From Psoroptes ovis (taxonomy: Eukaryota > Arthropoda > Arachnida > Sarcoptiformes > Psoroptidae): DNA of 64,000 nt. Made by a program: the position numbers and the translations under genes. The notes beneath the pieces were generated by a model. That model saw only the letters and a list, made by a program, of their open reading frames with translations, ran no database searches and was not told where the DNA came from. This document shows positions 23,861-34,922 of the stretch, in pieces; position 1 is the first letter of the stretch; the number at the start of each line of letters is the position of its first letter. The stretch is taken from positions 186,001 through 250,000 of the forward strand of contig PQWQ01000027.1 in assembly GCA_002943765.1 (NCBI GenBank), read 5' to 3'.

Positions 23861-25185
23861 TGAAAATTGATCAATTTTTCTTTTTTGTTGTTGAAAAACA
23901 CTCATGTGTCGAGTTTCAAAGTCAATTTTTAAAAATGACTAAATAAATAAATTGACTAAGTTTTAAAAACTAATTCACCAATTGGTTAAACATGTGATCA
24001 TATATGTCTATAGTATAGACAATGTATAAATCTGGTTTTTTTTCAAAATTTCAATTAAAATAATTTGTTTTCACAATTGTTGTTGATTTTAAAGGTTTAA
24101 ACCTTCGATTGAATGGGTGGATTTCCATTCGATAATTTGCATAAATATTATGCCACAATTATTATGTCATCATTTTATAAAATAAGCGATTATTATCCAA
24201 CCATCATATATTCATGGTTAGCTCAAGGTCAGTATCGACTAAAATTCAACCACCAAAATTCTCGCAGAAAAATAATCAAATCGATCGATCAAACAAATGA
24301 ATAAAGTGCAAAAGGCTTGTCGTGTTTTGATCGATGATTCGGTTTGCCAGAAACTTTCTCCATTTTTACACTTGTCAAATACTTGATCAAATTTAAAACA
24401 TTTCCCAGATATATTTGTGATGATTGGTGCAACCCTTTGATTAATCAATTTCAAACACAAACAAACAAACGACGACGGCGACAAAAAACAGTCATGGTCA
24501 TGGTCAAGATCATGATGAAAAAAAGAGGAAAATTGTACGAAAACAACCAGACAATTTACCATTAGTACAATACATTCCATTACATTGGTTTCCATTCAAA
24601 GCCTGATTTAGACTTTGATGATAATAATCTTTGTCGAAATGGTTTTGAATGGCCATGATTTCTATTTTTAAGGATTTATTATTTCATTATTATACGTGAA
24701 TGATTGTTGTCAATGATTTATGACGAAAAATCGGCAAATATTTTGAATTCTAAAAAGACATGCGAAATAACATCCTATTCATTTGTAAAATCATATGTAA
24801 AACAAAAACAAACAAACCAACCAATTTCAAAACAAATCGAATTTAATCGAAAATATATTTGAACCGATAATGATTATTATTGTATTAGAAAATAATAATT
24901 AAACAAAAATAATTGATTAAAAGTTCAATGAATGGGAAAAGGAATTTCTCTAATTTATTATTCAATGAATCATATGGGATTGATTTGTGATTTTGAAAAT
25001 TTTCAAAATAAAAAAAAAATTGTTTGTGAAATATTCAAAAATGGACAAAATAATGATGAATTCGACAAACACATTCTACACACAAACAAATTGCTTCTTC
25101 TATGTTTGTTTTTGTTTTGTTTTCTGATTGAATAATAGAAGAAATAGATGATTAATTAATTTTCAATTCGAAGAAATTCATTCAA

Positions 25186-28100
25186 TCAATCTTCAATCGG
25201 TGCATCAAGATCTCGATATCTGTGATTATTATTTGAATGATGATGAACAACGATGGTTGGTTGGTTGGTTGATCGGTTCAGTTAAGTCGAAATAGTTGAT
25301 TGATTTAATCGATCAATTTCGGTGTTTCAAATCATTTTTTTGAGTGATAAGAAAAAGAAATAGAAGAAAATGGAGAAGAATTAAAAGGTTGTAGATTTGT
25401 GAATGTAATTTGAAAAATGAAAAACGTTTTTTTTTTCAAGAATCAAATTTCAAATCATTTCTTCATAGACAACATCATCATAATGCGGTTCCCTGGTTTC
25501 GATAATGATTGTTTTGTGGTGGATGATTTGATTTGAAATTTCGTCAAAAAAAAAAAAAGAATAAAAAAGAAAAATAAATTTCATTCGATTGGATTCGTTC
25601 ATCACATTTTCTTATGATGTTTCTTATGTGGAAGAAATGTTTGTATATCAAGGTACATTAATATTTATGGAAAACTTACCGTCTTTTAAAATTAGGTCTC
25701 ATAAAATTATATGGATCACCAAATTGTCCCGGTTGTTGATTGTGTTGTTGTTGTGGTAATAAATATGATGGTGGTGGATGTGGTCCAGCATTTGGATATC
25801 TCAAATAACCACCAACACCCATATTGCCTAATAAACCAGGCATACGTTGATTACCACCGAAACCAGCGCCACCACCACCAACATACATTCCACCACTGCC
25901 TAATGGATCATGTCTTGTCGATTGCTGTTGCTGTTGTGATGATGATGCTTGATGCGGTGGACGATTAAATGGATGTTCAGGTAATTGTGGACGTTTCGGG
26001 TCCATAATATAATTATTAAAATAAATAGTTTCAGCTTTCACTTGTTCAACACGTTCACCATGTTTATTGAGAATATGTTTACGTACAAATTCTGGACCCA
26101 TAAATTTTTTATTCGATAATGGACATAACCATTTGCCTTCACCTAATTCTTTAGTATTTTCTTTGATGAATGCATCAACAGCATCATCAATACTTTTCAG
26201 TCCCAATTTTTTCGCCTCTTCCACTGTGATTTCTGGTATCGGTTTTAGCAAAGTGGATAGAATTTTCGTCTCAAAATCTTTAATATAATCAGTTATTTCA
26301 GCTAATGTAACACGTGCTGATGATATTAGACCACGTGCATGAACAAGACCAATACGATTTGGCATTTCATCTTCGTTTGCATAATCACAATGATTATAAT
26401 AATCAACCGAGTGTACGATACGAAGATAAAATAAAAGACGATCAAGAACTTTGATTAATTCTTCATCTCTTTCTAGTTGGGTTCCTGGTTCATTTGCGCC
26501 AGATTGTCCTGAACCATTTGCATTTTGATCATCAATTTCATTGGCTGAAACAATGGTCGGATCTTCGACTGATGTTCCCAATAATTCTGCTTCTTCAGCC
26601 GGTGCTTCTTCAATCAAATAATCGGTTATATTTTTCAACAATGGATTACGTGATGGTGTTGATAATGATTTAATTGTGCTACTTCCATTTTGTTGTTCAG
26701 CGTTAGCGTCATCTGGATTCGGTTCCCATAATTTTTTCTGTTCATCAAGTTTCATAATTAATTTGGCCGCATGACGAATATCAGCACGAACAACTCTTTT
26801 ATCCGATGAAATACCATTAATCGAACGAATGCGTCTAGTTAAATCACGATTAACAATTGGGCTAAGTTCGGTGCCACGTATCTGAAAAATGCAGAAATAA
26901 TTAATTTCATCGAATCAAATCAAAAATGTAAAATTAATCTTACCTTAACACTGTTCAAATTCCAACAAATTTCACGAATATTAACTGTGCGTTCATAGGT
27001 GGCCCAACCTCGACGATTAAATCTTCGATCCATTTGTGGTTCGGAGATGGCTAAACGCAAAAATCCAGGAAATTTACGACATTCCTTGAATATGAGAAAC
27101 CAAAAATTATTAAGACAATTGAAATGAATAGTCTTAAGAAATTACTTACATCTTCAATCTCTTGTCGGGTGATCGATGGTGCGATATTACGAAAAAATAT
27201 TGAACAAGTTTTATGCAAAGGTCTTGGGCGATTTTGGTCATCCATACCGGTGTTTGGGCCTGCATTATCCTTTTGGTCTGATTGTTGACGATTTTCATCA
27301 CCACCTTCAATTTTATTTTCATTCATATCGTCATCATCATCATCGATTAATTCACCATCACCAATCGATACTGCATCATCATCATCTTTGTCTTTCGGAT
27401 CTTTATGATCATCATCTTTAGTCGCCGATTGATCTTCATTCAGTTGATTATCATTTTTCATCTCTTCAATATCTTTATCACCAATTTGATCATTATCTTT
27501 ATCATCATTATCATTACCAGCATTCGATGTATCGACATTTGGCTGTGTTGAATCATTGAACGATGATTTAGTGGTCGACGATGAATCAACGGCAAATATC
27601 GAATCCATATTCTTTTGCTGCTGTGATTGTTGATTTTGTGGCTGCTGTTGAACAATTTGTTGTTCTTCAAATTCACTGCTTAATGCATTCAAATCAAAAT
27701 CCGTTCCACCTTCCATTTTAATGACGGCCATATCTAATACTTTAATGATTTGTTCCGATTTATCAACATCCAATGAAACATTTTCGAAACATTTTTTTTC
27801 ATCATACAGCTCCATGAATACATTCAAACGATTTTGATATGTTTGTTGCATTTTTTGCCGCCGCTTTTCCATTTCATCTGGATAATATTTACATCGAAAC
27901 CTAGATTTGTTAAATTCATTCGATTTGATTTAAATATATTTTAAGGAGAAGTAAGAAATAAAGGATTAATATTATTTTAACACAATAAAATAATTTAAAA
28001 CATGAAAAAAACAATGTTAATTAATCGTAATTGAATTGATTATCAATTTTTATCATAGAAAATAAACTGACATTTAAAAAATTTAATCAATTTGAACAAA

Positions 28101-29545
28101 ATTTTCAAATTTAAATATATTTCATTACCTTATCATTATTATCATTGTTTTATCATTGAATAACTGATTCAAAAATATTCTATCACAAATTTAAAATATG
28201 AATGAATTGAATTCGTTTCTTTGTTTTAATTGTAAAAATCTGAACAACTGGTCAAAATTTTTAATTTTCAAAATTCAAGATGATTCAGACAAAAAACAAG
28301 GTCAAAATGTGTTCGAAAAACTTAATTCGATTCAATTCAATTCAATTCACAGATTTATAATTTGGTTGTTTATCGAAAATAAATGTATATGATTTGACAC
28401 TGGATATAAAAATCAAAGATCGAAATTTCAATGAACATACACACACTGGGATATAAAAGACTCTCGCTGTCGAACTTGTCAAATTGAATTTAAAGCACTA
28501 TTTTACAATTCAATTTGTATGATTATCATATTATATGAAGGAATTGAATAAATATTCACAAAATAAAAAAATCTTTATATGCCCAATAGATTGGCCTAAT
28601 TGATTGTATCATTGTGAGAGATATTTGTGAAAACAATTTAAAATGATCAAAGAAAGAATGTGTTTACGTGTGTGGAATATGAAAATATATTTGTATCGAA
28701 TTCATTTGATTGATTATAATGTAAAAATGATGATAATAAAAGTAATTGATTAGAACGAAATGAATCTCAATTTGAACGAAAACATATATATAATGAAACA
28801 TCATTTTATATACATACCATTCTTCATCTTTATGACGATTAAAAAATTCTTGTATTTGTGTACGTTTAAATTCACATTTATAATCATTATATTTGGTTAT
28901 TAGAATTTCACCATCTAAATGATCATCTTGTTCATTGACAAATTGTTTCAATGTCATCATTGGTGGTTGATATAATCTTTTGAAGAAAATAATAGAAATA
29001 ATGGATGAAACAAGAGTAAATATTTGATTGGTTCAATCATACTCATCATCACGATCATGTCCAAATGTATCACGTGAATAATGTGATACAAAATGATGGC
29101 TCCCGGTATTCGAATGATAAACATTATCATAATTCGAAGCGAATGAATCGAATTCTCTACCGGCTCGTAAACGTTTCATTGGTGGACTCATATCACCACC
29201 AACACCACCACCACCCATACCAGCATTTGATCGATCAGCTGGACTGTAACGATCATTATTTCGTGGATAATTCATACGATTTGTATTATAATTATCACGA
29301 TTATATTCACGACGATTACCGCCACCGCCACCACCACCACTTTGATTACGATCACGTTGTGACCAACTTTAATGAATGAAAATAAGAAATCAATTTATTT
29401 ATTTGAATAAATTGAAATAGTCTTACTTGTCATTATTCCAATCATCACGCCGATTATTCATATTACGATCATTGTAATCATTTCTTTCGCGCCTGAATTT
29501 ATCACGTCCACGACGTCGATCATAATCATCATCACTATCAGCCAT
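25186..29545 (-). CDS. SRRT: Serrate/ARS2 RNA effector protein
   Basis: Seven exons: 29545-29427, 29366-29043, 28976-28818, 27900-27150, 27084-26944, 26881-25680 and 25219-25186, giving 909 residues with continuous frame. The N-terminus is an Asp/Arg-rich stretch starting MADSDDDYDRRRGR. It is followed by PPMMTLKQF and WFRCKYYPDEMEKRR of the SERRATE/Ars2 N-terminal region, an acidic low-complexity segment, an RRM-like part (IFFRNIAPSITRQEIED) and the zinc-finger region CPLSNKKFMGPEFVRKHIL (about residues 749-767). The 34-nt last exon adds YRDLDAPIED, matching the conserved end that binds cap-complex partners in known ARS2. ARS2 links the nuclear cap-binding complex to snRNA/histone 3' processing, miRNA biogenesis and RNA decay. 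It is divergent with PRPF4. Confidence 0.95.
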
Positions 29546-29891
29546 TATATATGTTGCTCAATGAACAAAATGATTGAATGAATTTGCCTTAGAATTGAAA
29601 ATGTTTTTTGGTGACTTAAAAAATCAATTTACTAAAGCAATTTATAAGTGATTTCAATTCAGCTTTTTCAACTTTTTTCAAAATCATACTAATTCATTTG
29701 TCATCACAATAACCCTATTCAGTGAAAATGCGGCTTTTGTTTTGTTTGTGGCAAAAATTTTTTGATGAGCATATTTTTTTTGTTGCAAATATCGATAGTG
29801 ATATACGAAACTATCGAATCAATTTAATAATCGATAGTTTTTTTTTTCATTTGCCGGCAATTTAATTTTCTAATTTATTCTGATTAAAAAG
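29546..29891. promoter_or_regulatory. Shared divergent promoter of SRRT and PRPF4 with ATCGATA motifs
   Basis: 346 bp separate the two start codons. TATCGATA at 29790-29797, CTATCGA at 29811-29817 and AATCGATAG at 29829-29837 form a cluster. TATCGATA is the DRE bound by DREF/BEAF-32 at Drosophila housekeeping and replication genes; whether the factor acts here is inference. Confidence 0.55.
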
Positions 29892-31412
29892 ATGTACGAC
29901 GATAATGATTTAAATCATGTTAAAAAACAAAAAATTATTCATTATGGAAGTCTGGAAGATTCAGTGAAAGCATTGCAACAGCAAAACCCATCATCATCAT
30001 CATCAAATTTGAATGTATCAAATCAATATTTTGATCTAAAATCATCACCATCCACATCCTCGTTATTGAGTAATAATGATCGACAAAATGCATTAGAAGA
30101 ATTAGAACGTAAACGTAAAGCTCGACAAATTGCTGTATCGACTGATGACATCGAGGTGCGTGCACATTTACGTCATCTAAATCAACCGATGTGTTTGTTC
30201 GGTGAAGGACCAGCTGATCGACGGGAACGTCTACGCCAGTTATTGGCTAGGTTAGGTGAAGATGCAATCAAAAAGAATAAAGAAGAAGATCGAATACAAG
30301 AAGATAAAGACAAGGAGCCGAGTAAAACATGGTATCATGTTGGTGGTGAAAGCTTGTTGAAAGCCAGACAATGGATAGCCGAATATTCAATACCGAGAGC
30401 TAAACAGCGTTTAGAACAAGCCAAAGAATATAAACAAATTCCATACGAAATTCGTGAAGCGAACAATCAAGAACTGTATAAAAAATTACGTTCAATGGAA
30501 ATCAGCTGTTCACAAGTAGCCGACCAGCGGCCAATCTCAAGTTGTTCATTCAGTCCAAATGGTTCATTAATCGCCACATCATCATGGAGTGGTCTATGTA
30601 AAATATGGGAAATGGATGGTTTGAAATTAAAGAGTACCCTGCGAGGTCATAATTGTAATGCTGATGATATTGCGTTTCATCCACAATCAACTATTGATCA
30701 ATCAGAAAAAGCAATCAACCTGGCAACGTGTAGTGTTGATGGTTGTGTACATTTATGGAATTTAATCAATGAAGAGCCCATTCATTCATTGAATGGTCAT
30801 CAACCACATCGTGTTAGTTGTGTACGTTTTCATCCATCTGGAAAATTTTTAGCCACATGTTGTTATGATAGTTCATGGCGTTTATGGGATTTGGATGCGA
30901 ACGAAGAAATCCTACATCAAGAAGGTCATTCAAAACCAGTACATGAAATTGATTTTCAGCGTGATGGTAGCATAGCTGCAACTGGTGGTCGAGATGGTTA
31001 TGGTCGTGTATGGGATTTACGTACTGGCCGATGCATAATGTTTATGGAAGGACATTTAAAAGGAATCATATCGATAGCATTTTCACCGAATGGTTATCAA
31101 TTGGTCACCGGTAGTGAAGATAACAGTGTCAAGATATGGAATCTACGTGAACGTAAATTAGAATATACGATAGCAGCGCATACAAATATTGTATCGAAAG
31201 TACGTTTTGAACATAATATCGGTAATTACATTATATCAGCATCATATGATAATACGATTAAATTATGGACACATCCATCATGGACACCGATCAAAACATT
31301 GTTAGGTCATGATGGTAAAGTAATGTGTGTTGATGTATCCAAAGATAATAATCACATAATATCATGTTCATTTGATCGTACATTTAAATTATGGGAACAA
31401 CAACAGTTATGA
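29892..31412 (+). CDS. PRPF4: U4/U6 snRNP protein Prp4 (WD40)
   Basis: Single-exon gene of 506 residues. An N-terminal PRP4-type segment (about 80-125) includes STDDIEVRAHLRHLNQP and FGEGPADRRERLRQLL. From about residue 205 to the end there are seven WD40 repeats with GH...W(D/N) spacing, for example GHLKGIISIAFSPNGYQLVT and a final CSFDRTFKLWE. Prp4 binds Prp3 and the U4/U6 snRNA in the spliceosomal tri-snRNP. The start codon lies close to the ATCGATA promoter cluster it shares with SRRT. Its stop is 39 bp from the stop of the convergent THG1 gene. The absence of introns is notable beside the seven-exon SRRT. Poly-Ser and Asn stretches near residues 36-42 are low-complexity additions. Confidence 0.96.
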   Translation: MYDDNDLNHVKKQKIIHYGSLEDSVKALQQQNPSSSSSNLNVSNQYFDLKSSPSTSSLLSNNDRQNALEELERKRKARQIAVSTDDIEVRAHLRHLNQPMCLFGEGPADRRERLRQLLARLGEDAIKKNKEEDRIQEDKDKEPSKTWYHVGGESLLKARQWIAEYSIPRAKQRLEQAKEYKQIPYEIREANNQELYKKLRSMEISCSQVADQRPISSCSFSPNGSLIATSSWSGLCKIWEMDGLKLKSTLRGHNCNADDIAFHPQSTIDQSEKAINLATCSVDGCVHLWNLINEEPIHSLNGHQPHRVSCVRFHPSGKFLATCCYDSSWRLWDLDANEEILHQEGHSKPVHEIDFQRDGSIAATGGRDGYGRVWDLRTGRCIMFMEGHLKGIISIAFSPNGYQLVTGSEDNSVKIWNLRERKLEYTIAAHTNIVSKVRFEHNIGNYIISASYDNTIKLWTHPSWTPIKTLLGHDGKVMCVDVSKDNNHIISCSFDRTFKLWEQQQL

Positions 31413-31451
31413 TCATGTACATTTATCATCATTAAACAATTGATTATTATA

Positions 31452-32478
31452 TCAAGATTCAATTAAATAATTATATTTTTTCCAAAATTCATCTGAAATA
31501 ATATCGATGTGTTGTTGATCGAACAGTGTTTGATCATCACAATCGATTTGTTCAATCATTTGATTCATAGCATTCAATGATTTCGCATCTTTTCGATGTT
31601 TTTTTCGGAAATTTTTCAATTGTTCTTCGACCACATGCTCATTGATCGTTATAACTGTGCCTTTACGAAATTGTTCCAATTCATTATTATAATTGATACC
31701 ATATTCCGAGAATAAAATTTCATTTTTATCACCACTTGATGTATGTGATAGCCTCTGGGTTGCATCATTCGTCGATAGCTTGGCCGGTTTATTCGCTATT
31801 TTCGATGAACAATACGGGTATGTAATCACACATTGATCATCTTCGTTTGAATAATGTGTATATTCACCGGTCAACGCATAGAATGTTGTATTGTAAAGGT
31901 TATTTACATGACAATCAACTTGTCGCCAACTAAGGTAATCACGAAGGGTTTTTTCATTCGGATACAGCACACAACGGCCATCGAATGTTGGTGGATATTT
32001 TAATTGTTGTGTTAATGTATTGAATTCATCAGTTTTTTTCTTCAATATCAGCTGATTATTATTTGTTTCATGGAAATAATGATTCCAATAATAAATGAAA
32101 CCAGCAGTGAACGCTGAAGTGATTAATGTTGATATTTTATTTTGTCGACGATTAAACAGTTGGGTCATACGACGTAATACAAAACTATATTCATCACTTT
32201 GTCCATATGCTATGATTATGTTTGGATAAAATGATTTCATAACACTGATTGCTGATCGATTCATTAGGTCTAAACATCTATGACCAAATAAGTATTAATT
32301 TCAATTATTCAAAATCATCATCTTACCTTTTATCATTAGGCTTCAAAAAATTGTGTTCTTTAGCAAAACGATGAAAACATTGGCCATCAACCCTTACGAC
32401 TATGTATGAATCCAACAACAGCTGATGATCGGTTGCCGATTCAAATTCACGGACATATTCATATTTTGATTTTGCCAT
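31452..32478 (-). CDS. THG1L: tRNA-His guanylyltransferase Thg1
   Basis: Two exons, 32478-32327 and 32277-31452, 325 residues. The start at MAKSKYEYVREFE matches the family start; upstream codons in frame contain no ATG. The metal-binding Asp lies in VVRVDGQCFHRF (Asp31), the second one in AYGQSDEYSF (Asp79), and CHVNNLYNTTFYALTGEYT and NEILFSEYGINYNNELEQFRKGT are conserved blocks. Thg1 adds the extra 5' G to tRNA-His in the 3'-5' direction, which HisRS needs for recognition. Two inserts (near residues 115-125 and around 205-225) make it longer than the human enzyme. It is divergent with DHPS across 143 bp and convergent with PRPF4. Confidence 0.96.
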
Positions 32479-32621
32479 TTGTTTACATTTACATGCATGT
32501 AAATGGGATAAAACCACGTGAAAATTTCAAAATTTTCGAAAAAAAAAATTCACAAACTGCGTATTGAAATTTTATGTTTTTAAATAAAATTTTCAAAAAT
32601 TTAATATATTAAAATCAAATC
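32479..32621. promoter_or_regulatory. Short divergent promoter region of THG1 and DHPS
   Basis: Only 143 bp separate the two start codons, so both promoters must lie here or within 5' coding sequence. A CACGTG (E-box-like) sits at about 32515-32520 and TTTTTAAATAAAATTTT at about 32577-32593. No clear TATA box can be assigned to one gene. Confidence 0.45.
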
Positions 32622-33911
32622 ATGGATAATATCGATAATCAGCTGTCATCGATCAAAGAAGCAGTGTTGAAGAAGACAAATGTTGAACCACATGATGAAT
32701 CAACAGCCTTAAATGATGATAATAAACCATGTGTTAACGTTACCGATGATCACATTGAATTGAAACAAAAAATTATTGGTTATGATTTTAATAAAGGAAT
32801 CAATTATCAATCATTATTACAATCATATTTGACCACAGGATTTCAAGCAACCAATTTTGCCCTGGCAATCAAACAAATTGAATCAATGTTATTGGCCAGG
32901 CAAGAAACATTTGAACCAGATGATTTTGAAGAAGATGTTTTCATTCGACGCCAAAATGGTTGTACAATCTTTCTAGGGTATACATCGAACATCATTTCGA
33001 GTGGTGTACGTGAAACATTACGTTTTCTAGTCGAACATCGTATGATTGATTGTATTGTAACGACTGGCGGTGGCATTGAAGAAGATTTAATCAAATGTTT
33101 TGCATCAACTTATCTGGGTGATTTTGATTTATCTGGTCGACAATTACGTCAGAGTGGTATTAATCGTATTGGGAATTTATTGGTCCCGAATGATAATTAT
33201 TGTTTGTTTGAAGATTGGATAATGCCAATCCTTAATGAAATGTTGAAGGAACAAAAATTAAATCAAATTGTTTGGACACCTTCGAAAATGATCGAACGTC
33301 TCGGTAAAGAAATAAATAATGAAGAATCTGTATTGTATTGGGCAAGTAAAAATCATATTCCAATATTTTGTCCAGCAATCACTGATGGATCACTGGGTGA
33401 TATGATTTTTATGCATTCATTTCGTAATCCAGGCCTAGTCATTGATCTTGTCGATGATATACGTCGAATCAATATGATTAGTTTGAAAGCAAAACAAACT
33501 GGTATGATTATATTAGGTGGTGGCCTAGTCAAACATCATATTTGTAATGCAAATTTAATGGTAAATCTTTATTTATTCAAATTACAAAATAGATTAATTA
33601 ACAAAATAATTATCACACACATAGAGAAACGGAGCTGATTATTCAGTATTCATAAACACTGGTCAAGAATTTGATGGATCCGATTCTGGTGCACGGCCTG
33701 ACGAAGCGATTTCATGGGGAAAAATTAAATCCACATCGAAACCGGTTAAATTATATTGTGATATTACGCTGATATTTCCATTGATTGTTGCCGAAACATT
33801 TGCAAAATATCATCATTATAGGTTTGTAAAGGTTATTTGATTATTTTCATTTGAATTAATCGTCGTATTATTAATTATTATTATCACAGTCTTTCGAAAA
33901 AATTGCCTTAA
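32622..33911 (+). CDS. DHPS: Deoxyhypusine synthase
   Basis: Three exons, 32622-33560, 33625-33821 and 33890-33911, 385 residues; the last exon encodes only LSKKLP after a split Ser codon. Conserved blocks: FLGYTSNIISSGVRETLRFL, TTGGGIEEDLIKC, CPAITDGSLGDMIFMHSF, NGADYSVFINTGQEFDGSDS and GARPDEAISWGKI with the active-site Lys. The enzyme transfers the aminobutyl group of spermidine to one Lys of eIF5A (NAD-dependent), the first step of hypusine formation needed for translation. The final stop codon (33909-33911) directly abuts the stop of the convergent TRUB2 gene. Ending at the end of exon 2 is also conceivable, but no stop occurs in frame before the intron. Confidence 0.95.
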
Positions 33912-34922
33912 TCATCTGGTTTCGAAGCTATTCAAAATATTTTGACATTCATAAATATTTTCAATCATATTTTCCAGTGTCCAATGTTTTTGTAATAATG
34001 CATTATCCGCAGTGAATGGACCATAACGTAATAAACGAATACCAGTACAACGTGCCGAAGATTTCAGCGCGATACCAATTTCATTTATTAATTCGGCCAA
34101 GAACATTTCATTTTCATTTTGACATTGTAATTGTATGGTGAAATTTGGTGAATCAAAGTTGACCAATTTTATGGCCATAATCAATGGCATTGTTTCATTT
34201 GATTTTGGACGAACATAACCTTGCAACGCAATTTGATAAGCTTCTTCACTTTTTAAATCGACATTTGCCGCTTTGAACATCAGTTGACGCTGTGCAGCTT
34301 CTATTTTGGCCAAGATTCTTCCTAATAGCGTTTCATTGATATGCTTGTACGATGTTTTCAGCCGTACTTTACCATCATCACGATAATTCAATGATGCTAA
34401 ACCAAATTCACCTTTTAATTCATATAATTTAGGTAAATTTAATCGTTGAAATTTCTTCGCTTTATATGCATCTGACCCGATAAAACCGACCATAACACCA
34501 CTGGCATACCAACCAGGATTATTCGTAAACATCAAAGCAATATGTTTAGGGTTATATCTTTGACCACTGACTAGTGGGTGATCGGCTAAATTTTCACTTA
34601 TTTTAACATTTAAATTTGAACATTGATCATTCACAGATAAATCACCGGTGATTTCGATTCTGCTGCGTGGTTTACGACATTCCATTGAATTTAATTCTGA
34701 TCAAAGCGAGAGAAAATAAAGGATAATTAAAACAATGTGGATAATTAATTATGGAAACAACAACATCAACCAAAATTTACCATCAGATAATTTTTGTTTC
34801 AAAGCTGTCAGCGTCTTGTTATATCCTTTTTTGGATGGTTTATAAATACAAAAACAACCACAGAGCATACGAAAAGCATCTGGTGCATAATTAATTTCTT
34901 TTGGTTTAATTATTAAATTCAT
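33912..34922 (-). CDS. TRUB2: Mitochondrial pseudouridine synthase Trub2-like
   Basis: Two exons, 34922-34781 and 34696-33912, 308 residues. The first in-frame ATG is used. The TruB start motif CGCFCIYKPSKKG is near residue 18. Later blocks match the Trub2 family: DHPLVSG, ASGVM, LYELKGEFG, YRDDGKVR, NVDLKSEEAYQIALQGYVRP and FTADNALLQKHWTLENM. Family role: pseudouridylation in mitochondrial RNA granules, needed for mitochondrial translation and ribosome assembly. The residue before ASG is odd. The family motif there is R-L-D-x-x-A-S-G with the catalytic Asp, whereas this protein reads NNPGWYASG, so the Asp appears to be lost. The 3' end touches DHPS. Confidence 0.85.

Larger units (their letters stand above)
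21890..25185. other. Intergenic region between the LRAT gene and SRRT
   Basis: No gene recognised. It holds two closely related class I hairpins (22695, 22900), short CAA and CCA runs at about 22446-22543, and an unusual GC-richer patch with two small stems at about 23784-23860. The part just above 21890 should contain the LRAT gene promoter, and the part just below 25186 the SRRT 3' UTR. Confidence 0.45.

Noticed and set aside
25711..25968. Plus-strand His/Val/Asp-rich open frame within SRRT
   Set aside because: Antisense shadow of the SRRT exon encoding Gly/Gln/Pro repeats.
32479..32517. Longer THG1 N-terminus starting at 32517
   Set aside because: The codon there is GTG, not ATG, and the family start MAKSKYEY begins at 32478.
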